Part shown: one piece after another, positions 16,418 to 27,289 of the stretch | Numbering within the stretch: position 1 is the stretch's first letter | How the letters are laid out: each line of letters opens with the position of its first letter | From: an uncultured Gammaproteobacteria bacterium | Lineage (GTDB): Bacteria; Pseudomonadota; Gammaproteobacteria; PS1; Pseudothioglobaceae | Reading direction: 5' to 3' | DNA: 48,398 bases | Assembly (NCBI GenBank): GCA_902556205.1 | Contig: CACDVH010000009.1 | Location: forward strand, 1 to 48,398 | The notes under the pieces: model-generated | Told to the model about the DNA's origin: nothing | Databases searched by the model: none | The model's input: only the letters and a program-made list of their open reading frames with translations | Position numbers and translations under genes: made by a program

Positions 16418-17323
16418 TCAATTACCCTGAATTCTTTTATACCAGCCATTATCATACTGAACTTTCATTAGCTTAATTGCATCATAGGAGCTAACATCAA
16501 AATCCAATATTGACTTCAGTTTAGAGCTAGATAAACCCATATTTTTTGGCCTTTCTGCCTCTAATGAAATATCATCAATACTGATTTTTCTAATTTTCTC
16601 TTTAGAGAAATTAAAAATTTCAGCCATTTTGATTCCAAACTCATACTTTGACAAACAATCCCTACTTGAACAATGAAACAAACCAGTTAGTTTAGTATCA
16701 ATAATTCTATTAATAATTTGAGATAATTCAATGACATGTATTGGTGAAAACTTCACATCAGTAAAAAGTGGAAGTTGTTCTTTATTTATAAGTCCATTAA
16801 GGATCCATTCAGCAAAAGAACTTTTACCAAATACATTCCAGCCAACAATATTAGTGCGTATAACTAACCCATTTTCAATTGACAATACTGGGTTTTCCCC
16901 TAATAGTTTAGTTTTTGCATATATATTTAATGGATTTACTTTATCAGATTCTGTATATTCTCCAGATTTAGTTCCATCAAAGACAGAATCAGTTGAGATA
17001 TAAATAAGCTTTTTTTTGTCTTCATCTAATAATTTTGCTAAGTTTGCTGTTGACTCATAATGCAGCTTAGTTGCATAATCTTGATTTTTTTCACACATAT
17101 CAACATTCACCATTGCCGCACAATGGACTACAACATCAGGGCATGTGTAATTTAACCATCTAGATAATTTATTTAAATTTGTGATGTCAAAACAGTCCCA
17201 GCAAACACCCTCTAATTGATAACCCATTACTCTAGAAGTAGCAAAAACTTTATGATTTTTACTTAGTTTTGCAATTAATGCTGTTCCAAGCATTCCACTA
17301 GCTCCAGTAATGCCTATTCTCAT
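16418..17323 (-). CDS. RmlD-type NAD(P)H sugar reductase (SDR)
   Basis: This 301-residue extended SDR starts with the Rossmann motif ITGASGMLGTAL, then VVHCAAMVNVDMCE, the catalytic SxnK pattern ISTDSVFDGTKSGEY, and YAKTKLLGE with catalytic Tyr and Lys. This is the RmlD substrate-binding family, which reduces dTDP-4-keto-rhamnose or other 4-keto sugars. RmlA, RmlB and RmlC are not visible, so rhamnose synthesis is unlikely from this window alone. It more probably reduces a keto intermediate of the nonulosonate-like pathway, being flanked by the NeuB-type and DegT genes. An SD-like GGGG lies before the ATG. Confidence 0.83.
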   Translation of the reverse strand: MRIGITGASGMLGTALIAKLSKNHKVFATSRVMGYQLEGVCWDCFDITNLNKLSRWLNYTCPDVVVHCAAMVNVDMCEKNQDYATKLHYESTANLAKLLDEDKKKLIYISTDSVFDGTKSGEYTESDKVNPLNIYAKTKLLGENPVLSIENGLVIRTNIVGWNVFGKSSFAEWILNGLINKEQLPLFTDVKFSPIHVIELSQIINRIIDTKLTGLFHCSSRDCLSKYEFGIKMAEIFNFSKEKIRKISIDDISLEAERPKNMGLSSSKLKSILDFDVSSYDAIKLMKVQYDNGWYKRIQGN

Positions 17324-17398
17324 TGCAACCCCATAGGTGAAGTATTATTAAAATGCATTAAATAGTCTTATTAAAAACGTCTTAATATAAATTATGAT

Positions 17399-18577
17399 CT
17401 AATCAAAGTATTCAAGAGTGGATCTTAAAATATCAATCTGATTTTCTAGCTCATATTTATCAAAATAATTTGTCTTAAATTGTTTAATTAATGGCTGAAT
17501 CTTTTCTGCATTAGGGCATAAATTATTATTATCAGTCAAGTGAATTAATTTTTTTCGTTGTCTAAATAATTTACTTTTGAAAAGAGGCTCGTTATAAGTT
17601 AACTGCCAAGCCCCATAATAATTATCGCCACCTTTTTTTAGATACTCTTTTCTAAATACATCCCATGAAATGCACTCAGTGTCTAATTTACAAGCAAATG
17701 TCCAGTATGATGACTCATATTCTTTTCCAATTTTTTGAGACTTAAACCACTCAAAACCATCAATCGCACTTTCAAAAAGTTTTCCAGCCTCTTTTCTTGG
17801 CTTTATCAGCTCTTCTGCACGCTCAGTTTGAGCTAATGCAACTGCACAATTTAATTCGCTCATTCTGTAGTTCCATCCAATATAATCATGTCTTTCAAAT
17901 GAGGGATGCTGAATTTCATCTTTGCTAATCCTTGCTTTATTAGCACCTATATTTTTATAACCTAGCCCACCAGACTTCCTAATCCTTATTGCAAGCTGTT
18001 CATCATTTGTGGTAACTATCCCACCTTCACCAGCAGTAAGATGCTTTGAACTTTGAAAACTAAAGCTTGCTGCATGACCTAATGTCCCGACTAATCGTCC
18101 TTTATAATAAGACAAAAAAGCTTCAGCATTGTCCTCAATAACAATTAGGTTATTTTTTTTAGCAATTTTGATTATTGGGTCCATATCTGGCGATAGACCG
18201 TATAGCGCTACTGTAATAATTGCTCTTGTTCTGGAGGTAATTTTTTCCTCTATACTCTTAGCATCAATAACAAAAGTATCAATATCAATATCAGCAAAAA
18301 TTGGGGTTGCATTAGCATGCAAAACAGCTAAAGTTGTGGCAGACATAGTTAATGGTGGAACAATAACTTCATCTCCTAGACCAATTCCAGCAGCCTCAAG
18401 AACCGAATGCATAGTTGCTGTTCCATTCACATGACTTATAGCAAATTTAGATTCAAATTTTTTTGAAAATGCTTTTTCAAGCTTTGCCATATAAACAGCG
18501 CCTTTTGAGGTTTTAAATTGACTTCTTAAAACATCTAAGACATACTCTTCTTCCAATTCACTAATCCTTTTTAACAT
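17399..18577 (-). CDS. DegT/DnrJ/EryC1/StrS PLP aminotransferase (PseC-like)
   Basis: The 392-residue enzyme has the sugar-aminotransferase pattern: VIVPPLTMSATTLAVLHANATPIFADID, EDNAEAFLSYYKGRLVGTLG, and the PLP lysine in SFSFQSSKHLTAGEGG. FERHDYIGWNYRMSEL follows. The substrate is expected to be the 4-keto sugar made by the PseB-type dehydratase at 20235-21245, giving the UDP-4-amino sugar. The gene starts directly against the SpsF stop codon (TAA then ATG) behind a GAGG site, so the two are translated together. PseC and LegC types cannot be told apart by eye. Length and active site are intact. Confidence 0.87.
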   Translation of the reverse strand: MLKRISELEEEYVLDVLRSQFKTSKGAVYMAKLEKAFSKKFESKFAISHVNGTATMHSVLEAAGIGLGDEVIVPPLTMSATTLAVLHANATPIFADIDIDTFVIDAKSIEEKITSRTRAIITVALYGLSPDMDPIIKIAKKNNLIVIEDNAEAFLSYYKGRLVGTLGHAASFSFQSSKHLTAGEGGIVTTNDEQLAIRIRKSGGLGYKNIGANKARISKDEIQHPSFERHDYIGWNYRMSELNCAVALAQTERAEELIKPRKEAGKLFESAIDGFEWFKSQKIGKEYESSYWTFACKLDTECISWDVFRKEYLKKGGDNYYGAWQLTYNEPLFKSKLFRQRKKLIHLTDNNNLCPNAEKIQPLIKQFKTNYFDKYELENQIDILRSTLEYFD

Positions 18578-19327
18578 TTAATCCTCTTGTTTCGAATATA
18601 GATAACCTTCATTTCTGACAACATTTTTTTGAATTTCACTTATTTCAGGATGAGCACTCAATAAATTTAAAATATCTTGCATCAGAAATTGCTCTTTTTT
18701 ACTTCGCATTTTTTGAAAAACAGCTCTCGCAAACTCTAAATCCTCAAAATAATCTATAGTCCATCGTAAATGACTCAAGTTTTCTTTATATTTAAAATTA
18801 AATAGGGAAAATTTTTCACTATTTTTCCAAATATAAGGTGTCACATGTTCTTTCTCGGATACTAATAATGCTTCGTTGAATGCAACTTCTAATGATTTAA
18901 ATTTAAAGACTTCTATATCAATTCCCTCTGGATACGTTGGCTCAATTGTATTGCTCACATAATCATAATTATTATTTTTTAACAAATTAATTGCATGACA
19001 AATTACCAAGGGATCCTTAAATGGATCATCAGCTGTCACTCGAACAACGACGTCTGCAGCATGGGCCTTTGCACAATAATAATAACGCTCAAGAACATTT
19101 AACTCACTACCACGAAAATAGTTAACCTCTTTACTTTTACACCATTCAACTAGCCTATCATCTGAAACACTATGCGATGTAGCAACAACTATATTACTAA
19201 TTATTTTTATAGGTTTTATCCGCTTTAAAACTCTTTCAATTAATGGTTCACCATCTAAGTCAGCTAAAACTTTATCTTTGAGACGGCTTGAGTTACATCG
19301 CGCCTGAATAATTGCAACAATATTCAC
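18578..19327 (-). CDS. SpsF-type cytidylyltransferase
   Basis: I choose GTG 19327 as the start (249 residues) because GGAG lies nine bases before it and the GTG overlaps the preceding TAG by one base. The TTG at 19342 falls ahead of that site. The protein begins NIVAIIQARCNSSRLKDKVL, the CTP-transferase motif of the SpsF branch, then VRVTADDPFKDP and SNTIEPTYPEGID. SpsF relatives occur in spore-coat and nonulosonate gene sets and are thought to activate a sugar acid with CTP. It lies between the aldo/keto reductase and the aminotransferase. The window thus has two CMP-sugar-synthetase-like genes (see 7252-7938). Confidence 0.83.
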   Translation of the reverse strand: MNIVAIIQARCNSSRLKDKVLADLDGEPLIERVLKRIKPIKIISNIVVATSHSVSDDRLVEWCKSKEVNYFRGSELNVLERYYYCAKAHAADVVVRVTADDPFKDPLVICHAINLLKNNNYDYVSNTIEPTYPEGIDIEVFKFKSLEVAFNEALLVSEKEHVTPYIWKNSEKFSLFNFKYKENLSHLRWTIDYFEDLEFARAVFQKMRSKKEQFLMQDILNLLSAHPEISEIQKNVVRNEGYLYSKQED

Positions 19328-20220
19328 TAATTGAGTCTCCAATAAGATGGATTAATTAGATTATTATCATCAATTATCAAATGCTTATCATCTGAAGGAG
19401 GAAACTCATTACTCACAGATAAAATCTCCTCTAACTGTTTTAAATTTTCGATGCCAACTATTATCTTATCTATTTCCTTACATGAATGTACAAAATTAAG
19501 GCATGCCTCTAGTGGCTTTTGATTTGTATCTTTAGTCCATTTTTCGAATTTATCAAAGTGGTGCTTCCACTTATCAAAATAGTTGTTTCTTTTATCAGCG
19601 GAAAGCAATAGAAGTCCTTGTAAGAATACAGATCTCACATGAATCTCGATTCCTAAATTATTCAATTTGTCAATCCAACCAGAAGTTTTTAATCTTCTGT
19701 CAAAAATATTGAATGGAGCTTGAACAATATCAATATTTATATCATTATCAGCTAATATATCTAACTCTCTTGGGCTATATATAGAGACTCCTATTTTATT
19801 AATGATTTGATCTTGTTTAAGTTCTTGCAAATAGCTATAGAGACTATCCCCCATAATTCCTAAAAAATCACTAGATTTATGGAGTAAGAGTCCATACAAC
19901 TCATCAACATTTAATTTTTTTATTGAGCTATTTATTTTATTTTCAACCCACTTCTTATTGCCTTCTTTTCCTTGAGGCAATGGCGGCAATTTTGTAATAA
20001 CATTAAAATTTCTAACTCCAATTCTTCCCAATATAGCTTCACTTCCCCCATAAATCATTGCTGTATCAATTGTATTTATGTTGTTATTTTTCGCCTTAGT
20101 CAAAACATCCACCACGTGACTTTCTTTAACTTGGCCAAAGTAATTTGATATCCCATAGTCTAATCCAAATTGTGCAGTACCTAATGCAAGCCTACCACCC
20201 TTTTTCGATTCATTTATCAT
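19327..20220 (-). CDS. Aldo/keto reductase
   Basis: The 297-residue protein starts at ATG 20220, giving MINESKKGGRLALGTAQFG, where the family homology begins soon after; a TTG two codons earlier is less likely. It shows the AKR barrel: LGTAQFGLDYG, NTIDTAMIYGGSEAILG with the catalytic Asp and Tyr, ITKLPPLP with the catalytic Lys, LLLHKSSD with the catalytic His position, and GVSIYSPREL. Similar reductases lie beside SpsF in nonulosonate-type clusters. It may reduce or epimerise a keto sugar with NADPH. Its TAG shares one base with the SpsF GTG, so expression is coupled. The substrate is unknown. Confidence 0.83.
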   Translation of the reverse strand: MINESKKGGRLALGTAQFGLDYGISNYFGQVKESHVVDVLTKAKNNNINTIDTAMIYGGSEAILGRIGVRNFNVITKLPPLPQGKEGNKKWVENKINSSIKKLNVDELYGLLLHKSSDFLGIMGDSLYSYLQELKQDQIINKIGVSIYSPRELDILADNDINIDIVQAPFNIFDRRLKTSGWIDKLNNLGIEIHVRSVFLQGLLLLSADKRNNYFDKWKHHFDKFEKWTKDTNQKPLEACLNFVHSCKEIDKIIVGIENLKQLEEILSVSNEFPPSDDKHLIIDDNNLINPSYWRLN

Positions 20221-20234
20221 GGACAATTTAAAAA

Positions 20235-22984
<2,750 letters not shown>

Positions 22985-23028
22985 TTTTTTTGTAGAAAAA
23001 AATTTAATTTAACATAATGGAGCCCAAG

Positions 23029-24543
23029 CTAAACTTTAGCTTGATTAATAAGGTGCTCTCCTAGTCTCAAAGATAGAGCCACAATAGTAAAAGTTGGGTT
23101 GACAATTGAGGAGGTTGGAAATACAGAACTTCCTGCAATGTATAGATTATCAAAATCAAAACATTTCAAATTAGAATCTACCACGCCATTGCTTCGAGAA
23201 GTTGCCATCCTTGTAGTTCCAATATGGTGATTAATGGCATCATCTTGGTTAAAGATTTCTTTACTACTTAAATCATCAGAGGCTTTAACCACTCCAACTT
23301 TTTTAAGCGCTGACTCCCTTCCAACAGCTTTAACCGCTTCTAATACAGTTTTCATTTCTTTTTCGCTGACAGAATCCCAAAATATCTCCACTTGTTTTTT
23401 TCCATGAAGATCTAAAGAATTAGCTAAAGAAATATAATTCTCTAATCTTGGTTCTTGCTCAATCGCAACATCGATAGTCCATTCTTTTGCATTAATATTT
23501 ATACCAAAGAGTTTACGTTTCACTCTGTCTGCAAAATATTTTAATTCATTTATATTCTTGCCAATAATTGAAGCAATATTCTTATCCTCTTTATTGCCTG
23601 GAGGGGATGGTCTAATACTAATATTATGTCTCAATACGCCATTTATTTGTCTTTCTTTGAGGTTCATTTCAAATCCAAAGTCTTTTTTTAAGGTTTGATT
23701 TTTAGAGTTCTTTTTTGAGGCACTTTTATTTAAAACAATTCTAGCTGAATTCGTAAATGCAGGATGACTCATAAAGCAAGTACCAAGAAATTTATTAATT
23801 TTAAAATTCTCATTAAGTGAGGAGTTTAATAAAATTCTTGGATTTTCAATTGCCCCTGCACAAAGTATTACAGTTTTAGCCTTAATATAAGATTCTTTTC
23901 CAGAATAGGATTTTATAACGACTTTTTCGATTGAACGATTTTTATCCTGAATTAAATCAATAACGGTTGCATTTGTAATTAAAGCAAAATTATTAGAATC
24001 GATTATTATATTTTTATACCTATTTGTTAAATCTCTACTTTCTAAAGGGGACCTTTGATAATTTACCCCACTGAGGATAGAGTCATTTTTTGCAAAACTT
24101 GGAAACTTTGAAGCCAAATAAGCTTCATTTTTCCAATCATCATTAAAAAAATTTTCATAATCGAGGTCTAAAATTTTTGACGCTTCTTTATAATACTTTT
24201 CCAAGTCAGAATAAAAGATTGGCCAACCTCCATATCTAGTATCTTCATTCTTAAATTCAGATGGGTCTATTGGACGACAAACGCCCGCCCATACTTTTCC
24301 AGCACCACCAAAGCATCTCAAACGAGAATTCACTAGGTCTAAAGCTCTTTTTCCTCTGCTATAGCCTTTATTTAATTCCTGATATTTATTATTTGGACTA
24401 ATATCACCAGACTCCAATATTACAAAATTAATATCTGCATCTACAAGCTTAGATGCTATGGAAATACCAGCAGGGCCGGATCCAATTATACAAACGTCAA
24501 AATCAAGAGATTCTTCATTAACATCTTGCAAGTCCTTATGCAT
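23029..24543 (-). CDS. GMC-family FAD oxidoreductase
   Basis: The 504-residue flavoprotein starts with the FAD motif CIIGSGPAGISIASKL (GxGxxG at 21-26), then ILESGD and CFGGAGKVWAGVCRP. It ends in the GMC C-terminal domain with HHIGTTRMA and the FAD loop SSVFPTSSIVNPTFTIVAL. Members oxidise alcohol groups of sugars or polyols. It has no signal peptide of its own, but the preceding gene, overlapping it by eight bases, encodes a Tat-signal small subunit like those of gluconate 2-dehydrogenase or sorbitol/fructose dehydrogenases. It is therefore probably carried folded to the periplasm with that partner. No cytochrome subunit is visible, so the electron acceptor is unknown. Confidence 0.85.
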   Translation of the reverse strand: MHKDLQDVNEESLDFDVCIIGSGPAGISIASKLVDADINFVILESGDISPNNKYQELNKGYSRGKRALDLVNSRLRCFGGAGKVWAGVCRPIDPSEFKNEDTRYGGWPIFYSDLEKYYKEASKILDLDYENFFNDDWKNEAYLASKFPSFAKNDSILSGVNYQRSPLESRDLTNRYKNIIIDSNNFALITNATVIDLIQDKNRSIEKVVIKSYSGKESYIKAKTVILCAGAIENPRILLNSSLNENFKINKFLGTCFMSHPAFTNSARIVLNKSASKKNSKNQTLKKDFGFEMNLKERQINGVLRHNISIRPSPPGNKEDKNIASIIGKNINELKYFADRVKRKLFGININAKEWTIDVAIEQEPRLENYISLANSLDLHGKKQVEIFWDSVSEKEMKTVLEAVKAVGRESALKKVGVVKASDDLSSKEIFNQDDAINHHIGTTRMATSRSNGVVDSNLKCFDFDNLYIAGSSVFPTSSIVNPTFTIVALSLRLGEHLINQAKV

Positions 24544-24859
24544 AATATTCCTTTGCGAGATAAAGCATAACTTCTGTTTTTGAAATAATTACACCATTAA
24601 TTATGTCAACATTATTTTCTTGATAATCTTTCTCAATAAGGCCCAAAATATGTTTAGATAGTTCTGCTGTGTCTCTGGAAATTGGAAGAGCAATCAACCA
24701 TTCATCTAATTTATAAGTACCTTCATATAATGAAACTTGGAATGGATTTTGAATAGCTTCAATTATCCTCTCAAAGCTATTTTGCTTTGCATTTACAATA
24801 GAATATGGAGAAAAAGCTAATGCAAAAAAAGATACAAATTGTCTTCTACTAATTTCCAT
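24536..24859 (-). CDS. Tat-signal small subunit of GMC dehydrogenase
   Basis: The 107-residue protein begins MEISRRQFVSFFALAFSPYS, a twin-arginine signal (SRRQF) followed by a hydrophobic stretch. The remainder resembles the small subunit of membrane-bound sugar/polyol dehydrogenases (gluconate 2-dehydrogenase subunit 3 type) in size and setting, though the residue match is weak by eye. Its stop lies within an eight-base overlap with the GMC start (ATGCATAA), so both are translated together and probably form a complex. The likely role is folding and hitchhiker export of the flavoprotein by the Tat system. The Tat signal is clear; the family name is partly from context. Confidence 0.72.
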   Translation of the reverse strand: MEISRRQFVSFFALAFSPYSIVNAKQNSFERIIEAIQNPFQVSLYEGTYKLDEWLIALPISRDTAELSKHILGLIEKDYQENNVDIINGVIISKTEVMLYLAKEYYA

Positions 24860-24913
24860 TATCTTTTATTCTTCAAATATAGCAATATGATTCAAGATTA
24901 AAAACAAAAATAT

Positions 24914-25150
24914 TCATTTATCTTTAATTAAATCAGCAATTGACTGTATAGAATCAAATTTTTCAATATTATCTTGAGTTACTGGCAAATCATACAACAA
25001 TTCTACTTCAGATATTATTGCCATATAGGCTAAAGAATCCCATTGCGCAAGATTCTTTGTTGAAGAATCTCGATTGACTTTATTGCTTCGAACAGTCTTT
25101 TTTACAATCTCGATAAGGTCTTGAATAATTTTTTCTTTATCGTTTACCAT
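24914..25150 (-). CDS. Stand-alone acyl carrier protein
   Basis: This 78-residue acidic protein has the length and pattern of a single ACP. The Ser for 4'-phosphopantetheine lies in the motif WDSLAYMAIISEVE (Ser at about residue 40), and FDSIQSIADLI is the last helix. It differs from fatty-acid ACP, where the motif is DSLDxVE, and belongs to the locus-specific WDSL type found with acyl-AMP ligases. Its start lies in a 14-base overlap with the methyltransferase stop, so translation is coupled. It probably carries a small acyl group activated by the ligase at 11788-13242 or by a route outside the window. Function in the glycan is inferred. Confidence 0.83.
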   Translation of the reverse strand: MVNDKEKIIQDLIEIVKKTVRSNKVNRDSSTKNLAQWDSLAYMAIISEVELLYDLPVTQDNIEKFDSIQSIADLIKDK

Positions 25151-26255
25151 TTAAGTTGCCTATATTTATGATGTTTATATTTTTTTCATTTATGTATTTA
25201 ATGTGATTTTCGTCCAATAAAATAACTTTATTAATATCTTGATTGGTAAATTCCTTATAAGAAAAAACTGGAATCTTTCCATCACAAATAAATCTTCCCC
25301 ATTTTTTTTCATTATTATCAATTGCACATGATATCTTTTCAATAAGAAATGGGAAGTTATATAAAAATAGAGTAGTAGATCCACCTGCTCCAAAAATTGC
25401 TACTTTTTCATCCTCAAAAGTTTTAGTTATTTCTTTAAGCTTTTTATATATTTTTTCAATATTCGAGTCTAATAAATTTATGAGATTCATACTATGGTTT
25501 TTATGGTTTTCAGTTTTCTTTTTGATGCCCAAATTAAATTCAGCCAAAAGAACATCTTTTTTTTTGTGAAAACGAACACAATTAAAACCGTGTCTTGACA
25601 TCATTGTCGTTAGTGATTTTTCACTGAATAAACTAATATGCATATGAAATAGTGTATAAAAAGGAATCTTTTGACACTCATAACCGAAGTTTGGAACTTC
25701 AATAAATAAACTTCCATTTTTTTTTAATAAGCCTTTAATCTTTTTTAACGCCATACTTGGATTATTAAAATGCTCTAGAACATGAAACATACAGATAAAG
25801 TCAAACCTTTTTTCTGTAATCTCTATGTTGTTGAAATCGCCAATAAATGAGCCAGATAATATTGAGTCTACACTTTTGTCTATAGTAAAGTCTGCAACCC
25901 ACTTTTCGGTATTTTTTGGAAGAGCCTGAACAAAAGAATTACGACCACCTCCAATTTCTAATATTTTTTTATTAGCAAATTTGTTTTTTTCACCATCAGA
26001 AATTAATTCATATCGAATTTGATTTTGAGCAACATTATCAATATTAAATGCCTCATCACGATAAATTTGAGAAATAGTTTTTGAGTCCAAGTTTTGTAAC
26101 TGCATATAGCCACAGTGATTACATACAAATAATTCTATATCTTTAAATTTAGTAGTCTCAGTTCTTTGTAGTGGCCATATATATAAGGGAAAACTCTTTC
26201 TTTTTGCAGTTAAAGTTAATGAATCTGAATTACATGAACGGCAATTTGAAAGCAT
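25137..26255 (-). CDS. SAM methyltransferase with zinc ribbon and C-terminal Rossmann-like domain
   Basis: The 372-residue protein has a zinc ribbon with Cys pairs at 5/8 and 45/48 (CRSC, CNHC), a class I SAM domain with ILEIGGGRNSF (about 98-108) and CMFHVLEHF. Its C-terminal region, VAIFGAGGSTTLFLYNF followed by ISCAIDNNEKKWG, resembles the C-methyltransferase family (Methyltransf_13 and Methyltransf_14 type), whose members methylate nucleotide-linked keto sugars at carbon. The ribbon, SAM and Rossmann order is typical of that family. The gene overlaps the ACP gene by 14 bases and lies 19 bases after the GAPDH-like gene. C-methylation is the likeliest chemistry; the substrate is not visible. 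Confidence 0.8.
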   Translation of the reverse strand: MLSNCRSCNSDSLTLTAKRKSFPLYIWPLQRTETTKFKDIELFVCNHCGYMQLQNLDSKTISQIYRDEAFNIDNVAQNQIRYELISDGEKNKFANKKILEIGGGRNSFVQALPKNTEKWVADFTIDKSVDSILSGSFIGDFNNIEITEKRFDFICMFHVLEHFNNPSMALKKIKGLLKKNGSLFIEVPNFGYECQKIPFYTLFHMHISLFSEKSLTTMMSRHGFNCVRFHKKKDVLLAEFNLGIKKKTENHKNHSMNLINLLDSNIEKIYKKLKEITKTFEDEKVAIFGAGGSTTLFLYNFPFLIEKISCAIDNNEKKWGRFICDGKIPVFSYKEFTNQDINKVILLDENHIKYINEKNINIINIGNLNGKR

Positions 26256-26274
26256 TTTTACAATTTTTAGTAAA

Positions 26275-27276
26275 TTAAAGACAAGTTATGATGTAATTTG
26301 TTAAATCAAAAAACCGATTGGCTGAGTTTTCATTATCAAAGTATGCATTTAAATAAACTTCATTACCCCTAATACTGCTATTTTCTTTAATAATTACTGA
26401 TGAAAATTTTGAATTTTGATGTACTTCTGGACCCATGTCTTTTTCTTCAATGGCATAAAGGTCTTTTAATCTTCCATTTTTACATTCGTTATCTAATAAA
26501 CTCCAAAAATCCTCATTAGGGGTTTTTTTAAGACTGTAACGATAATCAATTATAGATACCCCGGTGTATGGAATAAGTGTATAGTTAACATTAAAGTTAT
26601 TGTCTGATATGAATTCTAATAATTTTGGTGCTACTTTAGACAATGTGCATCCTTTTCTTTTAATTGGAACACGAGGAAGCCCAGGTGTTTCAATAGAGCC
26701 GTTAAGTAGCTGATATTCAGGAACGTTATGTATTACATTAATATCAGAAGTATTTATAGAAAATAAATCATGAATACAACTTGTTAATGCGACATATGCA
26801 TTAACTGTACAGGATCCATATGAAATTACATCCATTTTAGGTGTATATTCAAAATGGTTGTAGCCATAAACCAATGTTTTGTCTGCATTAAGAGAAGTAG
26901 CAGAAATTAAGACTTTTGATGTGTTACCAACCTTAAAGACTCTTGCTAAATTTGCATCAGTAAATTGCCCTGAACACTCTAGAAAGAGATCTGGCAAACC
27001 AAGCCAGGAAATATCATTAGAGCTATTGTTAGTAAATAAAATCCTATGGGTGTCATTAAAAACCAAATAATCAACGTCTCGCTTAACATCAAATTTTTCA
27101 TAAATTTTAACAAATGGATCATTCATTATGATTTCATAAGCTTTATCAATAGTTAATAAATCATCATTAATATATTTCAAATCAAAATTACTTTTCTCAA
27201 TTGATTCTAGATAATAATTTAGAAGGTGCAATCCAAACCTGCCAAAACCATTTACTCCACAAATTTTTTTAATCAT
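26275..27276 (-). CDS. Divergent glyceraldehyde-3-phosphate dehydrogenase paralogue
   Basis: The 333-residue protein has a Rossmann start ICGVNGFGRFGLHLL (canonical enzymes have GFGRIGR). The catalytic Cys156 lies in SYGSCTVNAYV, where canonical enzymes have SNASCTTNC. His183 lies 27 residues later in VIHNVPEY, the same spacing as the canonical Cys149/His176. It shows NYTLIPYTGVSIIDY in place of the usual RVPT-x-x segment. The catalytic pair is retained but the surroundings diverge strongly, so it is a specialised paralogue rather than the glycolytic enzyme. It may convert a sugar-phosphate or C3 aldehyde to an acid or acyl phosphate. A clear AAGGAC lies before the ATG. The fold is confident, the substrate open. 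Confidence 0.8.
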   Translation of the reverse strand: MIKKICGVNGFGRFGLHLLNYYLESIEKSNFDLKYINDDLLTIDKAYEIIMNDPFVKIYEKFDVKRDVDYLVFNDTHRILFTNNSSNDISWLGLPDLFLECSGQFTDANLARVFKVGNTSKVLISATSLNADKTLVYGYNHFEYTPKMDVISYGSCTVNAYVALTSCIHDLFSINTSDINVIHNVPEYQLLNGSIETPGLPRVPIKRKGCTLSKVAPKLLEFISDNNFNVNYTLIPYTGVSIIDYRYSLKKTPNEDFWSLLDNECKNGRLKDLYAIEEKDMGPEVHQNSKFSSVIIKENSSIRGNEVYLNAYFDNENSANRFFDLTNYIITCL

Positions 27277-27289
27277 TATTTGTCCTTTG

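Noticed and set aside
16418-17323. dTDP-rhamnose synthesis (rmlD)
   Set aside because: The RmlD-type protein is present, but RmlA, RmlB and RmlC are not seen, and its neighbours belong to a nonulosonate-like block.
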